64,000 nucleotides of DNA from DATKKG01 sp035543015. Lineage in GTDB: Archaea; Thermoproteota; Nitrososphaeria; Conexivisphaerales; DTJL01. Shown piece by piece: positions 9,801 to 17,592 of this stretch (position 1 is its first letter; each line of letters opens with the position of its first letter). The DNA is taken from positions 1-64,000 of the forward strand of contig DATKKG010000030.1 of assembly GCA_035543015.1 (NCBI GenBank). Reading direction: 5' to 3'. The notes below the pieces were generated by a model, which saw only the letters and a program-made list of their open reading frames with translations, did no database searches and was not told where the DNA came from. Position numbers and translations under genes: made by a program.

Positions 9801-10580
9801 GCTCACGCTGTATGAGCCCGGCGGGAGCTCGACCTGGATGGTCTCGCCGGGACGGACGTCCACGGCGGCCGCGGTGGCGCCGCCACCTGAGACGGTGACC
9901 TTGCCGTAGTCGAAGAACGGCGGGATGCCGTCGTCGGGGAGCTGGAAGATCTTGAAGAAGTCGTAGACGGGCTGGAGCGGGCTCGAAGTGAAGCCCCCAC
10001 CCAGCTCGACGGTGCCCTGCGGGGCAGGGGTTGGGCAAGGCTGGGTGGAGTTCGTCAGGACGAGGTCCTCGGGTACCTCTACGATGATGTAGCCGGCCAG
10101 CCTCTCGACCGCCGGCGAGGCCGACTCTATGAGGTAGACGTTGTAGTCGGTCTCCCTGTACCTGATGCCGGCGAGGGTCCAGTCGGTGATGAGGGCGGGA
10201 TCACCCGTCACCACCGCGGAAAGCTTGACCTCCTTCGCGGGTCGGACGCTCTTCATGGCCTCGACGATTCCGGCGGTCTGGGCGTCGGAGAGGGGACCCG
10301 TGAAGCTCTGGGCGAAAACGCTCTGCACGGACTTCGTGACCGTCCTCGCCCCCCCGACGCATGTGAAAGTGGCGACCTGCTCTGAGCTCGTCGTGGTGGT
10401 CTCGAACGTCGGCTGAGGCTGAATCAGAACGCCGCCGCTGAACGACTGCGCTCCGGAGATCGGGCCGTTTACCGTGGTTCCAGGGGCTGGCGGAGGAGGG
10501 AAGTCGGCTTGGGCGAACTGGGAGCCTATGAAAAGCAGCAGGAGAAGGGCGGAGAACAGGACCAGCCTTCGCCCATTCAT
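6873..10580 (-). CDS. Giant membrane protein with metzincin-like zinc peptidase site
   Basis: From ATG 10580 the protein has 1,235 residues: a signal peptide (RRLVLFSALLLLLFIGSQF), about 270 residues of beta-rich sequence, one strong transmembrane helix near 295-320 followed by RHFRKG, a Thr/Gly-rich linker (about 335-390) and a long cysteine-containing region. Near 913 and 940 are Asp-rich calcium-binding-like loops (DENDNDIAD; DDDRTPNGDGTNGDGF). Near 1115 is HELGHGVNLPHH, an HExxHxxxxxH zinc site, followed about 40 residues later by CIMRYD, a plausible Met-turn, which together suggest a metzincin-type metallopeptidase. The frame is open to 10634, but ATG 10580 directly precedes the signal peptide and lies about 30 bases after a perfect TATA box. 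Substrate is unknown. Confidence 0.8.
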   Translation of the reverse strand: MNGRRLVLFSALLLLLFIGSQFAQADFPPPPAPGTTVNGPISGAQSFSGGVLIQPQPTFETTTTSSEQVATFTCVGGARTVTKSVQSVFAQSFTGPLSDAQTAGIVEAMKSVRPAKEVKLSAVVTGDPALITDWTLAGIRYRETDYNVYLIESASPAVERLAGYIIVEVPEDLVLTNSTQPCPTPAPQGTVELGGGFTSSPLQPVYDFFKIFQLPDDGIPPFFDYGKVTVSGGGATAAAVDVRPGETIQVELPPGSYSVSADVGILGLHFSVSGGSFSSELPVVLSVTLVVEEIIYIVVVVILIVIIAAAYLIIRHFRKGSVVTPPAGGTQEGPTTGGGGAPTTGGGTTTAGGGATTGGGGGTTVTGGGTTTGGGTTEKPKVPPVTPPPIVPVTPTTTEAPGCQITHHWDFMQIQLNVALDGKTYSGSRTTARGSRTLVRPSDDPLPMGAFCLDDHLLTQECACLQSKSVKTHKLRANVKYLWEIVKGEGFFIKINDGAEAKTQVGQKVIYQPPDIEKLDEVKEVQIRVTASHDDASKPPDHEPAKLLLIMEIRRRITDVPGAADTPHEFVDPGEVKDEYLYDWWLSGEGAFDNRGLKLPKEALGECNCGSSWQQGSPLDGSITLMPEECVTGDYVRFEALGTDNDQLKLFCTPSGEVCRRPAQEILEMSDLIDYEWSATKGEFTEAPDIFSRETIWHAPDEEGVVEVTLTMRNYGLEYDDAPKVIKAKITVRRLGIHQAKTPQDWLPVAAAGELERSPMLYICRGKWGFARGERRKFIRVKLLHVLRERGVAMNYPLQGNTNPDLFFYEERMEPDFIFIREKDKTQAGQPACPTEVLVAGDNPAHAHHYLYAVSKRRVSEIRTTTRCEDYGAAGFFESMANHAAEIPPADSDAEEPCKGKDCCVGSDRIKIPRDENDNDIADSAPQDARGAAGSTDDDRTPNGDGTNGDGFTNYEEYRGFITGGNAAHPKVHERTNVNEKDVFVYDQNNILEQVQPGTANTGRSLFGGTGLTIHALFDQDLFHLRDGADRPRVVNFNRCDNSRHEAATRGGAAGAFGNDQHGLWLRNSPPAYGMAHFFAATPGGANTPGSRTHVCIDVPSCTAAGEPADRLANTIAHELGHGVNLPHHGEDGEHNCPSPSQPAVFNSSNRSGRLTSGVENCIMRYDRYAAGWCTHAHANYHLYGAVVGGAWTFNDSPGNTYCNAQAGDGVNSAGGETNDAANGNCRSRIRVKDW

Positions 10581-10607
10581 GGGTGAACGAAACGCTGTTT
10601 CACTCGG

Positions 10608-10618
10608 CGTATATAAAT
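10608..10618 (-). promoter_or_regulatory. TATA box of the metallopeptidase operon
   Basis: On the minus strand this reads AATTTATATAC, the strongest TATA match in the region, about 30 bases before ATG 10580. It should drive 10580-6033 and perhaps the DCC gene. Confidence 0.65.
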
Positions 10619-10701
10619 TTAGATGCGATTTCATTTCTTCTTCGAACTGCAGGGTGAATCGACCGAAATACGAGGATAATGCACAGGAAAAGTTGGATTT
10701 C

Positions 10702-12462
10702 CTATAGCCAGCTTGGTTTCACGATTTGCATCAGCGCGAACATGCCGGCCAGAGAGAAGGTCACGACGCCCAGGTAGGCCGGGATCAGTGACGGGCTTCC
10801 AGCGGACGAGCTCGTGCTGCCCCTGATGAAGTATGTGAAGTGGAAGGAAGGTATGGACTCCGGGTGGTCGATGGGGGTCAACAGCGGGTACCGGAAGATG
10901 GCGGGGGTGTTGTCTGGTCCCCTCCAGAGAGACGGGTAGAGATCTACGGTGTGGAGGCCCGGCCCGCCCGTGGCTGTTATCATGATGGTGACGTTGCCCT
11001 GGCTGGAGAAGCCGCAGGCGTATCCGATGAACGAGTTGTCGTAATCGAAGGCGAGTATGTTGGTGTTGTAGTCCCAGCCCACTCCCATGAGAGTCACCAT
11101 GATGGTGGACCCCTCGGGGCCCTGTGTTGCGTTGATCGTGGCGGTCCTTTCGATGTAAAGGGTCGCGTTGATCTCCCCCTGGTCCCCGGTTGCGATGTAA
11201 TGGTAGCCTCCGAGGTCGACGGGCACGGTGGCGGTGAAAGAGAAGGAGCCAGCCGAGTCGGCGGTCACGTTCTTCAGGGGCAGGAAGACGTTGTTGTATC
11301 CGAACAGGTTGTTGCCCTGGCGGGTGGACCAGGTGACGGGGACGGTGGCGCCGGGGCCGAACCCTGAGCCATGGACGGTGACGTTCGTGCCCACCGAGGC
11401 GATGTCGGGCGTCACCGTGATGGACTGGCCTCCAGCCGAGGAGCTCTGGGGAACGGAGATGGAGGGGCGCACGAGTGTGGCCTGCGGCACGTAGCTGGAC
11501 TGGGCGCCCGAATTCGGGAGGTAGCTTAGCACGAGGGCCGTTCCTGCCAGCACGAGGGCCGCAGCGACAAGTATGGCAGCGAGCCTCCTGGAGGCTGCAC
11601 GCCTCTTCTGCGGGTCGCTGGCCAGAGCGGGGATCCTAGCCACGAAGGGTGACGCGACGATGAGCGCAACGGAGGCAAGGCCCAGGGGGACCGCCATGAA
11701 GGCGGCTGAAGAGGACTGGCCCGAGGTGATGGTGTAACGGGCGTGGAACGGAACGAGAGGCGGGAACCAAGTGGAGCTGGAGGCCCCCGGGGGGTTCTGC
11801 TCGGGGTTGAGGTACGCAGGCCCCGGGTAGCCTTCGAATATGTCTACGTAGTGGACGCCGGTGCCGCCGGAGGCATAGAAGGTGAAGTTGGCTTGGCCTT
11901 CGGTGGTGATGCCTGTCATGTAGCCCACGAACTTGTTGTCCCAGAGCAGGTGGTAGTCCGTGGAGTAGAGGCCGTAGCCGAGGCCAGACGCGTTCACGGT
12001 GATGGGGCTGCCCACGGCTCCGCTCGTGGGCGAAATCTGGAAGGAGGGCTCGATCGTATAGACGCCCTTTCCGCCGAGGTCCTCCCCGGTAGCCGACAGG
12101 GCTTCGACGACCTTGCTCCCGCCGTAGTCGACCGGGACCGCCAGGTCCAGCGAGAAGGACCCGGAGGAGTCGCTCTGCACCACGGTCAGGGTCTTGAGAT
12201 ATGAGGTGACGTTCACCCCTGTCACCTCGGGCGGGTTGTTTGTGATGACCCAGCTGGCGTTGCCTGTGGTCCAAGCGAGCGTTATGCTCTGGCCGGGGGA
12301 GTAACCCTGACCGTTGATTATCATCAGGCTGCCCACGGCGCCCGATGACGGGGACACCGTGAGAGTAGGGGCGGAGGCCCTGGCCGCCCCTGACAGGATG
12401 GCTGGAACGAGAAGGCAGCAGAGAGCCAAGAGCAAAGCCGCTGCGAACCTGGCTTTCCTCAA
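10702..12462 (-). CDS. Internally duplicated surface protein with IPT/TIG-like domains
   Basis: A signal peptide (ARFAAALLLALCCLLVPAIL) is followed by Ig-like units that each start with a phrase such as LTVSPSSGAVGS, FQISPTSGAVGSP, ITVTPDIASVGTN and NATQGPEGST. The protein consists of two similar halves of about 290 residues, each two Ig-like units followed by a transmembrane segment (near residues 255-275 with another at 295-315, and at the C-terminus). TTG 12462 is chosen as start because its TTGA overlaps the stop of a 28-codon ORF; another TTG at 12474 is in frame. It lies behind the cytochrome b operon on the same strand, so it may be co-transcribed, but a link to respiration is only positional. 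Confidence 0.8.
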   Translation of the reverse strand: MRKARFAAALLLALCCLLVPAILSGAARASAPTLTVSPSSGAVGSLMIINGQGYSPGQSITLAWTTGNASWVITNNPPEVTGVNVTSYLKTLTVVQSDSSGSFSLDLAVPVDYGGSKVVEALSATGEDLGGKGVYTIEPSFQISPTSGAVGSPITVNASGLGYGLYSTDYHLLWDNKFVGYMTGITTEGQANFTFYASGGTGVHYVDIFEGYPGPAYLNPEQNPPGASSSTWFPPLVPFHARYTITSGQSSSAAFMAVPLGLASVALIVASPFVARIPALASDPQKRRAASRRLAAILVAAALVLAGTALVLSYLPNSGAQSSYVPQATLVRPSISVPQSSSAGGQSITVTPDIASVGTNVTVHGSGFGPGATVPVTWSTRQGNNLFGYNNVFLPLKNVTADSAGSFSFTATVPVDLGGYHYIATGDQGEINATLYIERTATINATQGPEGSTIMVTLMGVGWDYNTNILAFDYDNSFIGYACGFSSQGNVTIMITATGGPGLHTVDLYPSLWRGPDNTPAIFRYPLLTPIDHPESIPSFHFTYFIRGSTSSSAGSPSLIPAYLGVVTFSLAGMFALMQIVKPSWL

Positions 12463-12545
12463 CTGGACCCACAATTCCTCGCGGGCCTCCCCAGCCGTCG
12501 GGGGACCCCGCAGAGAGACAGGAGGACGGTCGCGTTTTCGGACAT
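12459..12545 (-). CDS. Possible 28-codon leader ORF overlapping next start
   Basis: An ATG at 12545, with AGGTGA about 8 bases ahead, opens a 28-codon frame (begins MSENATVLLSLCG) whose TGA shares TTGA with the TTG start of the duplicated surface protein. This could couple its translation to ribosomes leaving the upstream operon. It may be chance. Confidence 0.35.
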   Translation of the reverse strand: MSENATVLLSLCGVPRRLGRPARNCGSS

Positions 12546-12559
12546 TGCACGGTTCACCT

Positions 12560-12832
12560 TCAAATGAAGAGGCCCCCGAAGAGGAGGATCCCCAGGGCGC
12601 AGCAACCGACGAGGAGAAGGAGGCGGCTGGTGGCCTCGCCCATCCTGGCCTTCCTGTAGACGTAGGAGATCATGGAGACCGTCACCAGGTTCAGCGCGAG
12701 GAAGACGGCGAACACCGTGCTGCCGAGGCGCCCCACCGGGTTCAGGGACCAGAGGAAGTAGACGGACACGACCTCGAGCAGCAGGAGAAGGGCGACAACC
12801 CGCTGATATGCCAGATCCAGGAGCTCGCTCAT
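12560..12832 (-). CDS. Small membrane protein of the Rieske/cytochrome b operon
   Basis: A 90-residue protein with three hydrophobic helices (YQRVVALLLLLEVVSVYFLW; FAVFLALNLVTVSMISYVY; LLLLVGCCALGILLFGGLFI). Its ATG overlaps the cytochrome b stop (ATGA), showing tight coupling. No heme-binding CxxCH motif is present. It is probably a small accessory subunit of the complex; the family is not recognised. Confidence 0.75.
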   Translation of the reverse strand: MSELLDLAYQRVVALLLLLEVVSVYFLWSLNPVGRLGSTVFAVFLALNLVTVSMISYVYRKARMGEATSRLLLLVGCCALGILLFGGLFI

Positions 12833-14346
12833 TCCTTCCACCCTCTCTCGAATGCCTTGACCCTCCGTCTTATCATGCCGCTGCCCAGGTCCAGCCTGTA
12901 GAGGAGGTAGGCCGTGCCCACCAGGGCCGCGAGGAAGACAGCCAGCGGAGGAGTCAGGGAGGCGATCGCGGAGGTGGTCACACCTCCCAGGGCCAGCGCC
13001 GTCGCACCGTTGATCAAGCTGCCGAAGGCCAGAGTCCCGACGGAGAGCAGGAGGATGAAGCTCCCGGCGGTCCACACGTGGGCGGAGTGCAGTGGGGCAG
13101 CCGGTGCCTTCGGCCGCGGCGGTGCCCCCATGAGCCTGGTCAGGCCGCGGAAAACGAGCCTGTGGGCTACGACGGAAGCCGCCCCTACTATCAGGGCTGT
13201 CCCTCCGAGGACCAGCACCGCCTGCTCGTTGGGTATCATCCTGCCGGGGGTGAGGAGGCCCCAGATCGAGAGGGCCACTATCTCAGAGACGAATATGGCC
13301 CCCAGGGTGAAGAACTTCATCCTCGAGGCGATCCTGCGGCTCCCTCCCCTGTCGATGAAGGGGAGTAGGATCAGGGAGGCGAAGATGAGGGTGACCGCCG
13401 ACATGGCGACAGTGATTCCGGCCTTCTCGAAGGCGGATATCTTCAGTATCTGGTAGATCCAGAGGAAGTACCAGTCGGGCTGTGCGACGAACTGAGAGGC
13501 CAGCTGAGGGGTGTACTGGGGAGGCAGCTCGACCGGGAAGAGGGCCGATATCAGGAGCATCGCCGAGCCGAACAAAGCGGCCAGCTCGAAGAGGTAGAGA
13601 GAGACGTCAGGGAAGATGGGGATGAGCCTCGCCTTCTCCTTGGGAACGGGGACCGCGCCCGTGACGGGCTCGGACACGCCGTGGGTCTCAAGGAGGTACA
13701 TCTTGACGACCAGGAGGGTGAGGAGGGCGGCGGGGAGGACGAGGACGTGGAGGTCGAAGAACCTCAGCAGCTCGGCGGCACCGCCCCCTGCCCCCACGAC
13801 CAGGAACGAAAGGAAGGAGGACAGGGGCTGGGGAAGGGCGTCGATCATCCCCAGGCCCACGTCGGTGCCAGACTTCGAGATCACGGTCCAGGGGAGCAGG
13901 TATCCGGTGAAGCCGAAGCCGAGGGTGACGAAGCCCATCCCCATTCCCACGAGCCACATGAGCTCCCTCGGCTTCTTGTGGGCGGACACGAAGAAGCCCC
14001 TCATCATGTGCATGAAGGCGAGCATTATCATGGCGTACGCAGTGTAGAGGTGGACCGTTTCAAGGAAGGCGCCGTAGCTCACGTTCTGGAAGATGAACTG
14101 CGTCGAGAGGTAGGCTTCGCTCGTGGTGGGGATGTAGTAGAGCAGCATCATCATCCCCGTCACGGCTTGGATGACGAAGGCGACCACCGCCAGGGCGCCC
14201 AGCCAGTAGAAGGGGTTTATCGAATAGCGGGGGGCGGGCCTGAGGAACTGGTGGGAGAGGCCCAGCCGCTCATCGAACCAGGAGGCGGCCCTGTCGAGCC
14301 AGTCGGAGTCTCCGTTGCCGGGAGTCCCGGCGCCTCCTTCCCCCAT
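12829..14346 (-). CDS. Cytochrome b subunit of a bc-type complex
   Basis: This 505-residue protein fuses the cytochrome b6-like N-terminal part and the subunit IV-like part, as in mitochondrial-type cytochrome b, with extra C-terminal helices. H99 and H113 (VHLYTAYAM ... FMHMM) are a correctly spaced heme-ligand pair on the second helix. On the fourth helix H200 (FFDLHVLVLP) is present, but the position 15 residues on is lysine (VVKMYLLETHG) instead of the usual histidine. The quinol-site loop appears as PDWY (in place of PEWY). It sits between the Rieske gene (4-base gap) and a small membrane protein gene (overlap), so it should take electrons from quinol and pass them to the Rieske cluster in the cell membrane. 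No cytochrome c1 gene is present. Confidence 0.93.
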   Translation of the reverse strand: MGEGGAGTPGNGDSDWLDRAASWFDERLGLSHQFLRPAPRYSINPFYWLGALAVVAFVIQAVTGMMMLLYYIPTTSEAYLSTQFIFQNVSYGAFLETVHLYTAYAMIMLAFMHMMRGFFVSAHKKPRELMWLVGMGMGFVTLGFGFTGYLLPWTVISKSGTDVGLGMIDALPQPLSSFLSFLVVGAGGGAAELLRFFDLHVLVLPAALLTLLVVKMYLLETHGVSEPVTGAVPVPKEKARLIPIFPDVSLYLFELAALFGSAMLLISALFPVELPPQYTPQLASQFVAQPDWYFLWIYQILKISAFEKAGITVAMSAVTLIFASLILLPFIDRGGSRRIASRMKFFTLGAIFVSEIVALSIWGLLTPGRMIPNEQAVLVLGGTALIVGAASVVAHRLVFRGLTRLMGAPPRPKAPAAPLHSAHVWTAGSFILLLSVGTLAFGSLINGATALALGGVTTSAIASLTPPLAVFLAALVGTAYLLYRLDLGSGMIRRRVKAFERGWKE

Positions 14347-14350
14347 GGGT

Positions 14351-15034
14351 CTAGCTCACCAGCGTGCCGCCTTGGAGGTCCTTGGTGACGTCGTTGGAGC
14401 CCGTAGCGTGGCCGAATATGGATGGAGGAGTCATCCCCGTGGCATAGAGGTCCCCCGTGGAGGCGTCGTACTGCAGGACCACCTGCGGCTGCGGCCTTTC
14501 AGCTGGACCGTCGAGGACCGTGGCTCCTGCCGTAAGGTCGAAGACGCTGCCGTGGCAGCAGCAGTATCCCACCGGGCCCGTTGCCCTGTAGGTGTTGTCG
14601 CAGGCCGGCGTCGCGCCTGCAGGCACGTACCCGTAGATGCATCCGAGGTGCTGGCAGACCTGGCTGAAGGCCACTATGTCGCCTTCGGGCCCCACCCCTC
14701 CCTGGGCCTTGACGCCCAGCTTGACCAGGAGGTTGGGCGCCTCCTGCAGAGGGTAGTTGAATGTTATCGGCTTCCCTGAGGCCAGGTCGCTCAGGTTGGC
14801 CACCCTCACCTTCGGGAAGGTGAGCGAGGCGGGGGTGGCGCCGGAGCCCGTCGAAGAAGAGCCCGGCGTGGGTGGTGAAGCGCTGGGTATGACCAGGGAC
14901 TTCGCGATGGCACCGATGCTGCCGAAGACAGCCACCAAGGCAAGGGCGAAGGAGGCCCTCAGGAAGCTCCTTCGCTGAGCCATGGGCCTCTGGGCTGGCT
15001 TCTCATCCGACGTCTCCTGGTCGGAGGAGCTCAC
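14351..15034 (-). CDS. Rieske iron-sulfur protein
   Basis: The N-terminus has a Tat-like motif and anchor helix (QRRSFLRASFALALVAVFG). The two cluster-binding boxes are CQHLGC (about residue 126) and CCCHGS (about residue 155), which supply the two Cys and two His ligands of a 2Fe-2S Rieske centre; the spacing is normal for quinol-oxidising Rieske proteins. The GTG start overlaps the stop of the preceding gene (GTGA) and cytochrome b follows after 4 bases, so all are one operon. The protein should receive electrons from quinol at the cytochrome b site, on the outer face of the membrane. Confidence 0.93.
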   Translation of the reverse strand: MSSSDQETSDEKPAQRPMAQRRSFLRASFALALVAVFGSIGAIAKSLVIPSASPPTPGSSSTGSGATPASLTFPKVRVANLSDLASGKPITFNYPLQEAPNLLVKLGVKAQGGVGPEGDIVAFSQVCQHLGCIYGYVPAGATPACDNTYRATGPVGYCCCHGSVFDLTAGATVLDGPAERPQPQVVLQYDASTGDLYATGMTPPSIFGHATGSNDVTKDLQGGTLVS

Positions 15035-16380
15035 TGCTTCTGCCCCCTCATGTGGCGAATGGGGCTTGTTATGATCCCGGCCGCCAGGCCCACTATGAGG
15101 GTGGCGACGGCTGTGAAGAGGACCTGTGAGAACGTCAGGCCGCCCAGGGACGAGGAGGCGACGGGAGCCGTCGCCGTGGCCATGTCCAATATCTCGGAGC
15201 CGGAGTTGGCCGGGGCGGCGTTGTCGCTTGAGACTACGACGACCTTGTAGCCGCTTGCGCCGCTGGGCAGGGCCGGGGCGTTGACCTGGCCCACCCAGGT
15301 GCCGTTGTCCTGGGAGTAGGCGAGCTGCACGGAGGCGAGGAGACCGCCGGGCCGAGAGCCACCGAACGAATTGGTGGTGGCGTTGAAGTTGCCCCAGCCT
15401 ATCATGGCCGTGACTGTTCCGCCCCTGGTCGGGTCCAAGGGAGCGACGAAGGTGGGGATGGCTGAGCCGCTGACCAAGGAGGCGGAGTACGTTACGTTTG
15501 CGTCAACTGTGACGCTCTCCCCGGAGTAAAGGGAAGTGACGGTCGCGTTGGCCTTGTCGTCGAAGAACTGAGTCTGGCTCGATAGAGTGGCGGGCAGGAT
15601 CAGGAAGGGCCTGCCCATGTAGGTGTAGTTGACCACGTTGCCGTAGTAGTCGGTGGCGGTCGCGTTGGGATAGTACGGTCCCACGAAGGTATAGTTCCAA
15701 TCGGGCAGGATCTTGCCTATGAAGAATCCGACGCCTTCGACGCCTGGCTTGTGCCAGGTGGCGTTGGCCATGGCGCCGCCCGGCAGGGCGTAGCTGACGT
15801 TGGACAGCTGGAGGTTGGTGACAGACGCGCCGTTGGAGAGGTAGTACACGAAGAACCTCGGGAAGATCTCGGAGCCCCTGGGGGCGTCCTGGATGTAGTA
15901 GCAGAGCCCCCCGTTAACCATGTCCATCTTGATCACCATCTGGTTGGTGGCGTAGAACGAAGCGGTGTAGACCACCTGGCCGCCCTGCTCGGCGAAGACG
16001 TTGTAGGTGCCCGTCTCGTTGACCGCGGACCTGAAGTCCAGTGAGGCGTTGCCGAATACGGCGCTCTGTGCCCCGCCGCCTGATGCCAGCGTCACGTTGA
16101 GGGACGCCAGCTCGCCCGCGGGCTTGCGGACGACGAGAGAATACGTCCCCGGCGAGGGCGCCACAAAGGTCACGGTGGTGTTCATGCCCAGGTTGACGTA
16201 GCCGGAGGAAACAGTGAGCCCCTGAGTCTGGGCGAACACGCCTGAAGCGGGTATCACTAGCCCGACGAATGAGAAGGCGACGACAACTGCAAGAGGAAGA
16301 GTCCGGACGACCGTTCTGCCAGGACGCAAACGTCTGCGGAATTGTTGGACAGACGGCGCAACTCTATCACTCACAGTCAA
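15031..16380 (-). CDS. Secreted, C-terminally anchored protein heading the Rieske/cytochrome b operon
   Basis: A signal peptide (VVVAFSFVGLVIPASGVFAQ) leads into about 370 residues of beta-rich, N-glycosylation-site-rich sequence and a C-terminal transmembrane helix (VLFTAVATLIVGLAAGIITS) followed by a basic tail. It has no CxxCH, copper-ligand cluster or other redox motif that I can see. As first gene of the operon, overlapping the Rieske start by 4 bases, it may be an external subunit or assembly factor of the complex. The start is TTG 16380 or GTG 16374, close behind a TATA box at 16407-16419. Confidence 0.78.
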   Translation of the reverse strand: MTVSDRVAPSVQQFRRRLRPGRTVVRTLPLAVVVAFSFVGLVIPASGVFAQTQGLTVSSGYVNLGMNTTVTFVAPSPGTYSLVVRKPAGELASLNVTLASGGGAQSAVFGNASLDFRSAVNETGTYNVFAEQGGQVVYTASFYATNQMVIKMDMVNGGLCYYIQDAPRGSEIFPRFFVYYLSNGASVTNLQLSNVSYALPGGAMANATWHKPGVEGVGFFIGKILPDWNYTFVGPYYPNATATDYYGNVVNYTYMGRPFLILPATLSSQTQFFDDKANATVTSLYSGESVTVDANVTYSASLVSGSAIPTFVAPLDPTRGGTVTAMIGWGNFNATTNSFGGSRPGGLLASVQLAYSQDNGTWVGQVNAPALPSGASGYKVVVVSSDNAAPANSGSEILDMATATAPVASSSLGGLTFSQVLFTAVATLIVGLAAGIITSPIRHMRGQKQ

Positions 16381-16406
16381 GCCTGTTTACTCTCACTTCA
16401 CCGATA

Positions 16407-16419
16407 TTGTATATTTAGG
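16407..16419 (-). promoter_or_regulatory. TATA box of the Rieske/cytochrome b operon
   Basis: The minus strand reads CTAAATATACAAT about 30 bases ahead of the first start codon. The 213-base gap 16381-16593 holds this box, the divergent ABC promoter and nothing else that I can identify. Confidence 0.55.
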
Positions 16420-16542
16420 TTAAAAGCATAACGGTCTAACTGATATTCTCCTATAACCGGGCCTCTGCAGCTCAAATCGAAACTGGGCCCTCCCTCAGCA
16501 TGGCACACCGGGATCGAGACTGACAGCGTGCCCCGTCGCCAA

Positions 16543-16553
16543 AGGATAAATAA
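16543..16553 (+). promoter_or_regulatory. TATA box of the first ABC exporter operon
   Basis: AGGATAAATAA lies about 46 bases before ATG 16594, which predicts a transcript leader of roughly 20 bases. Confidence 0.5.
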
Positions 16554-16593
16554 GCACAATCTCTCTGCGCTTTGAAAGGCCCGAGTAGACGGG

Positions 16594-17592
16594 ATGAACC
16601 AGACGACGCCCGCGGCGGTGGAGGTCCATGAGCTCCGAAGGGAGTTCAAGACCAAGGAGCGCTCAGTGGTAGCTCTAGACGGGGTGGACATGCAGGTCAG
16701 GGAGGGGGAGATCTTCGGGGTGCTGGGCCCCAACGGCGCCGGCAAGACCACCATGATAAGGATACTCTCGACGCTGCTCCTCCCGACCGGGGGCTGGGCG
16801 AAGGTCATGGGCTTCGACGTCGCAACGGAGCCGGAGAAGGTCAGGAGGGTGATCAACATGGCCAGCGGGGCGGAGAAGGCGGGCTACGACTTCGTGTCGG
16901 CCGCCAGGAACCTCTGGTTCTTCTCTCAGCTCTACGGGATCCCCGCCGACGTCGCCAAGAAGAGGATAGCCGACCTGTCTGAGGAGCTGGGCCTGACGAA
17001 GTACCTAGACAGGAAGTTCTACGCCCTGTCGACGGGCTACAGGCAGAGGGCCACCATAGCCAGGGCGTTCGTCAACGACCCGAAGGTCGTCTTCCTCGAC
17101 GAGCCGACCATAGGGCTCGACGTGATGACCGCCCTCAGCATCAGGGAGTTCCTCCGACGGCACGCCAAGGAGAAGGGCAGGACCATCATCGTGGCCTCCC
17201 ACAACATGTCCGAGGTCGAGGCAATATGCGACAGGGTGGCGATCATCGACAGGGGAAGGATCGTGGCGTCGGGAGCCCCGGACTCCCTGAAGAGGTCGCT
17301 GGGCGTGCCGGCCCTTGTTATGGAGATATCGCCCGTGGCCAAGGACGTCGACTTCCTGTCCTCGGTGCAGGGGGTCAAGGGCTACACCTCCACCATCGAC
17401 GAGGAGAGGGGGCTCACCGGCGTCCAGGTGGTGATCCAGGACGAAGAGGCGGTGGAGAGGGTCTCTCAGGCCGTAGGCAAGTCGGGCTACAAGGTGCTGA
17501 CTTTGTGGAGGAAGCCTCCGACCCTGGAGGAGGTCTTCGTTTCTCTGGTCGGCAAGGGATTCAGGGAGAGGGAGGAGACAGGTGGAGACTAG
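16594..17592 (+). CDS. ABC-2 exporter ATPase (DrrA type)
   Basis: A 332-residue ATPase with Walker A GPNGAGKTT (about residue 48), signature STGYRQR (about 147), Walker B KVVFLDEPTIGLD (about 163) and the switch histidine in IIVASHNMSE. The extra C-terminal 100 residues are typical of the drug- and polyketide-exporter ATPases of the DrrA group. It powers the two membrane proteins encoded next to it: the first starts at a GTG inside the ATPase's last codons. Transport direction is probably outward; substrate is unknown. It is divergent from the respiratory operon. Confidence 0.92.
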   Translation: MNQTTPAAVEVHELRREFKTKERSVVALDGVDMQVREGEIFGVLGPNGAGKTTMIRILSTLLLPTGGWAKVMGFDVATEPEKVRRVINMASGAEKAGYDFVSAARNLWFFSQLYGIPADVAKKRIADLSEELGLTKYLDRKFYALSTGYRQRATIARAFVNDPKVVFLDEPTIGLDVMTALSIREFLRRHAKEKGRTIIVASHNMSEVEAICDRVAIIDRGRIVASGAPDSLKRSLGVPALVMEISPVAKDVDFLSSVQGVKGYTSTIDEERGLTGVQVVIQDEEAVERVSQAVGKSGYKVLTLWRKPPTLEEVFVSLVGKGFREREETGGD

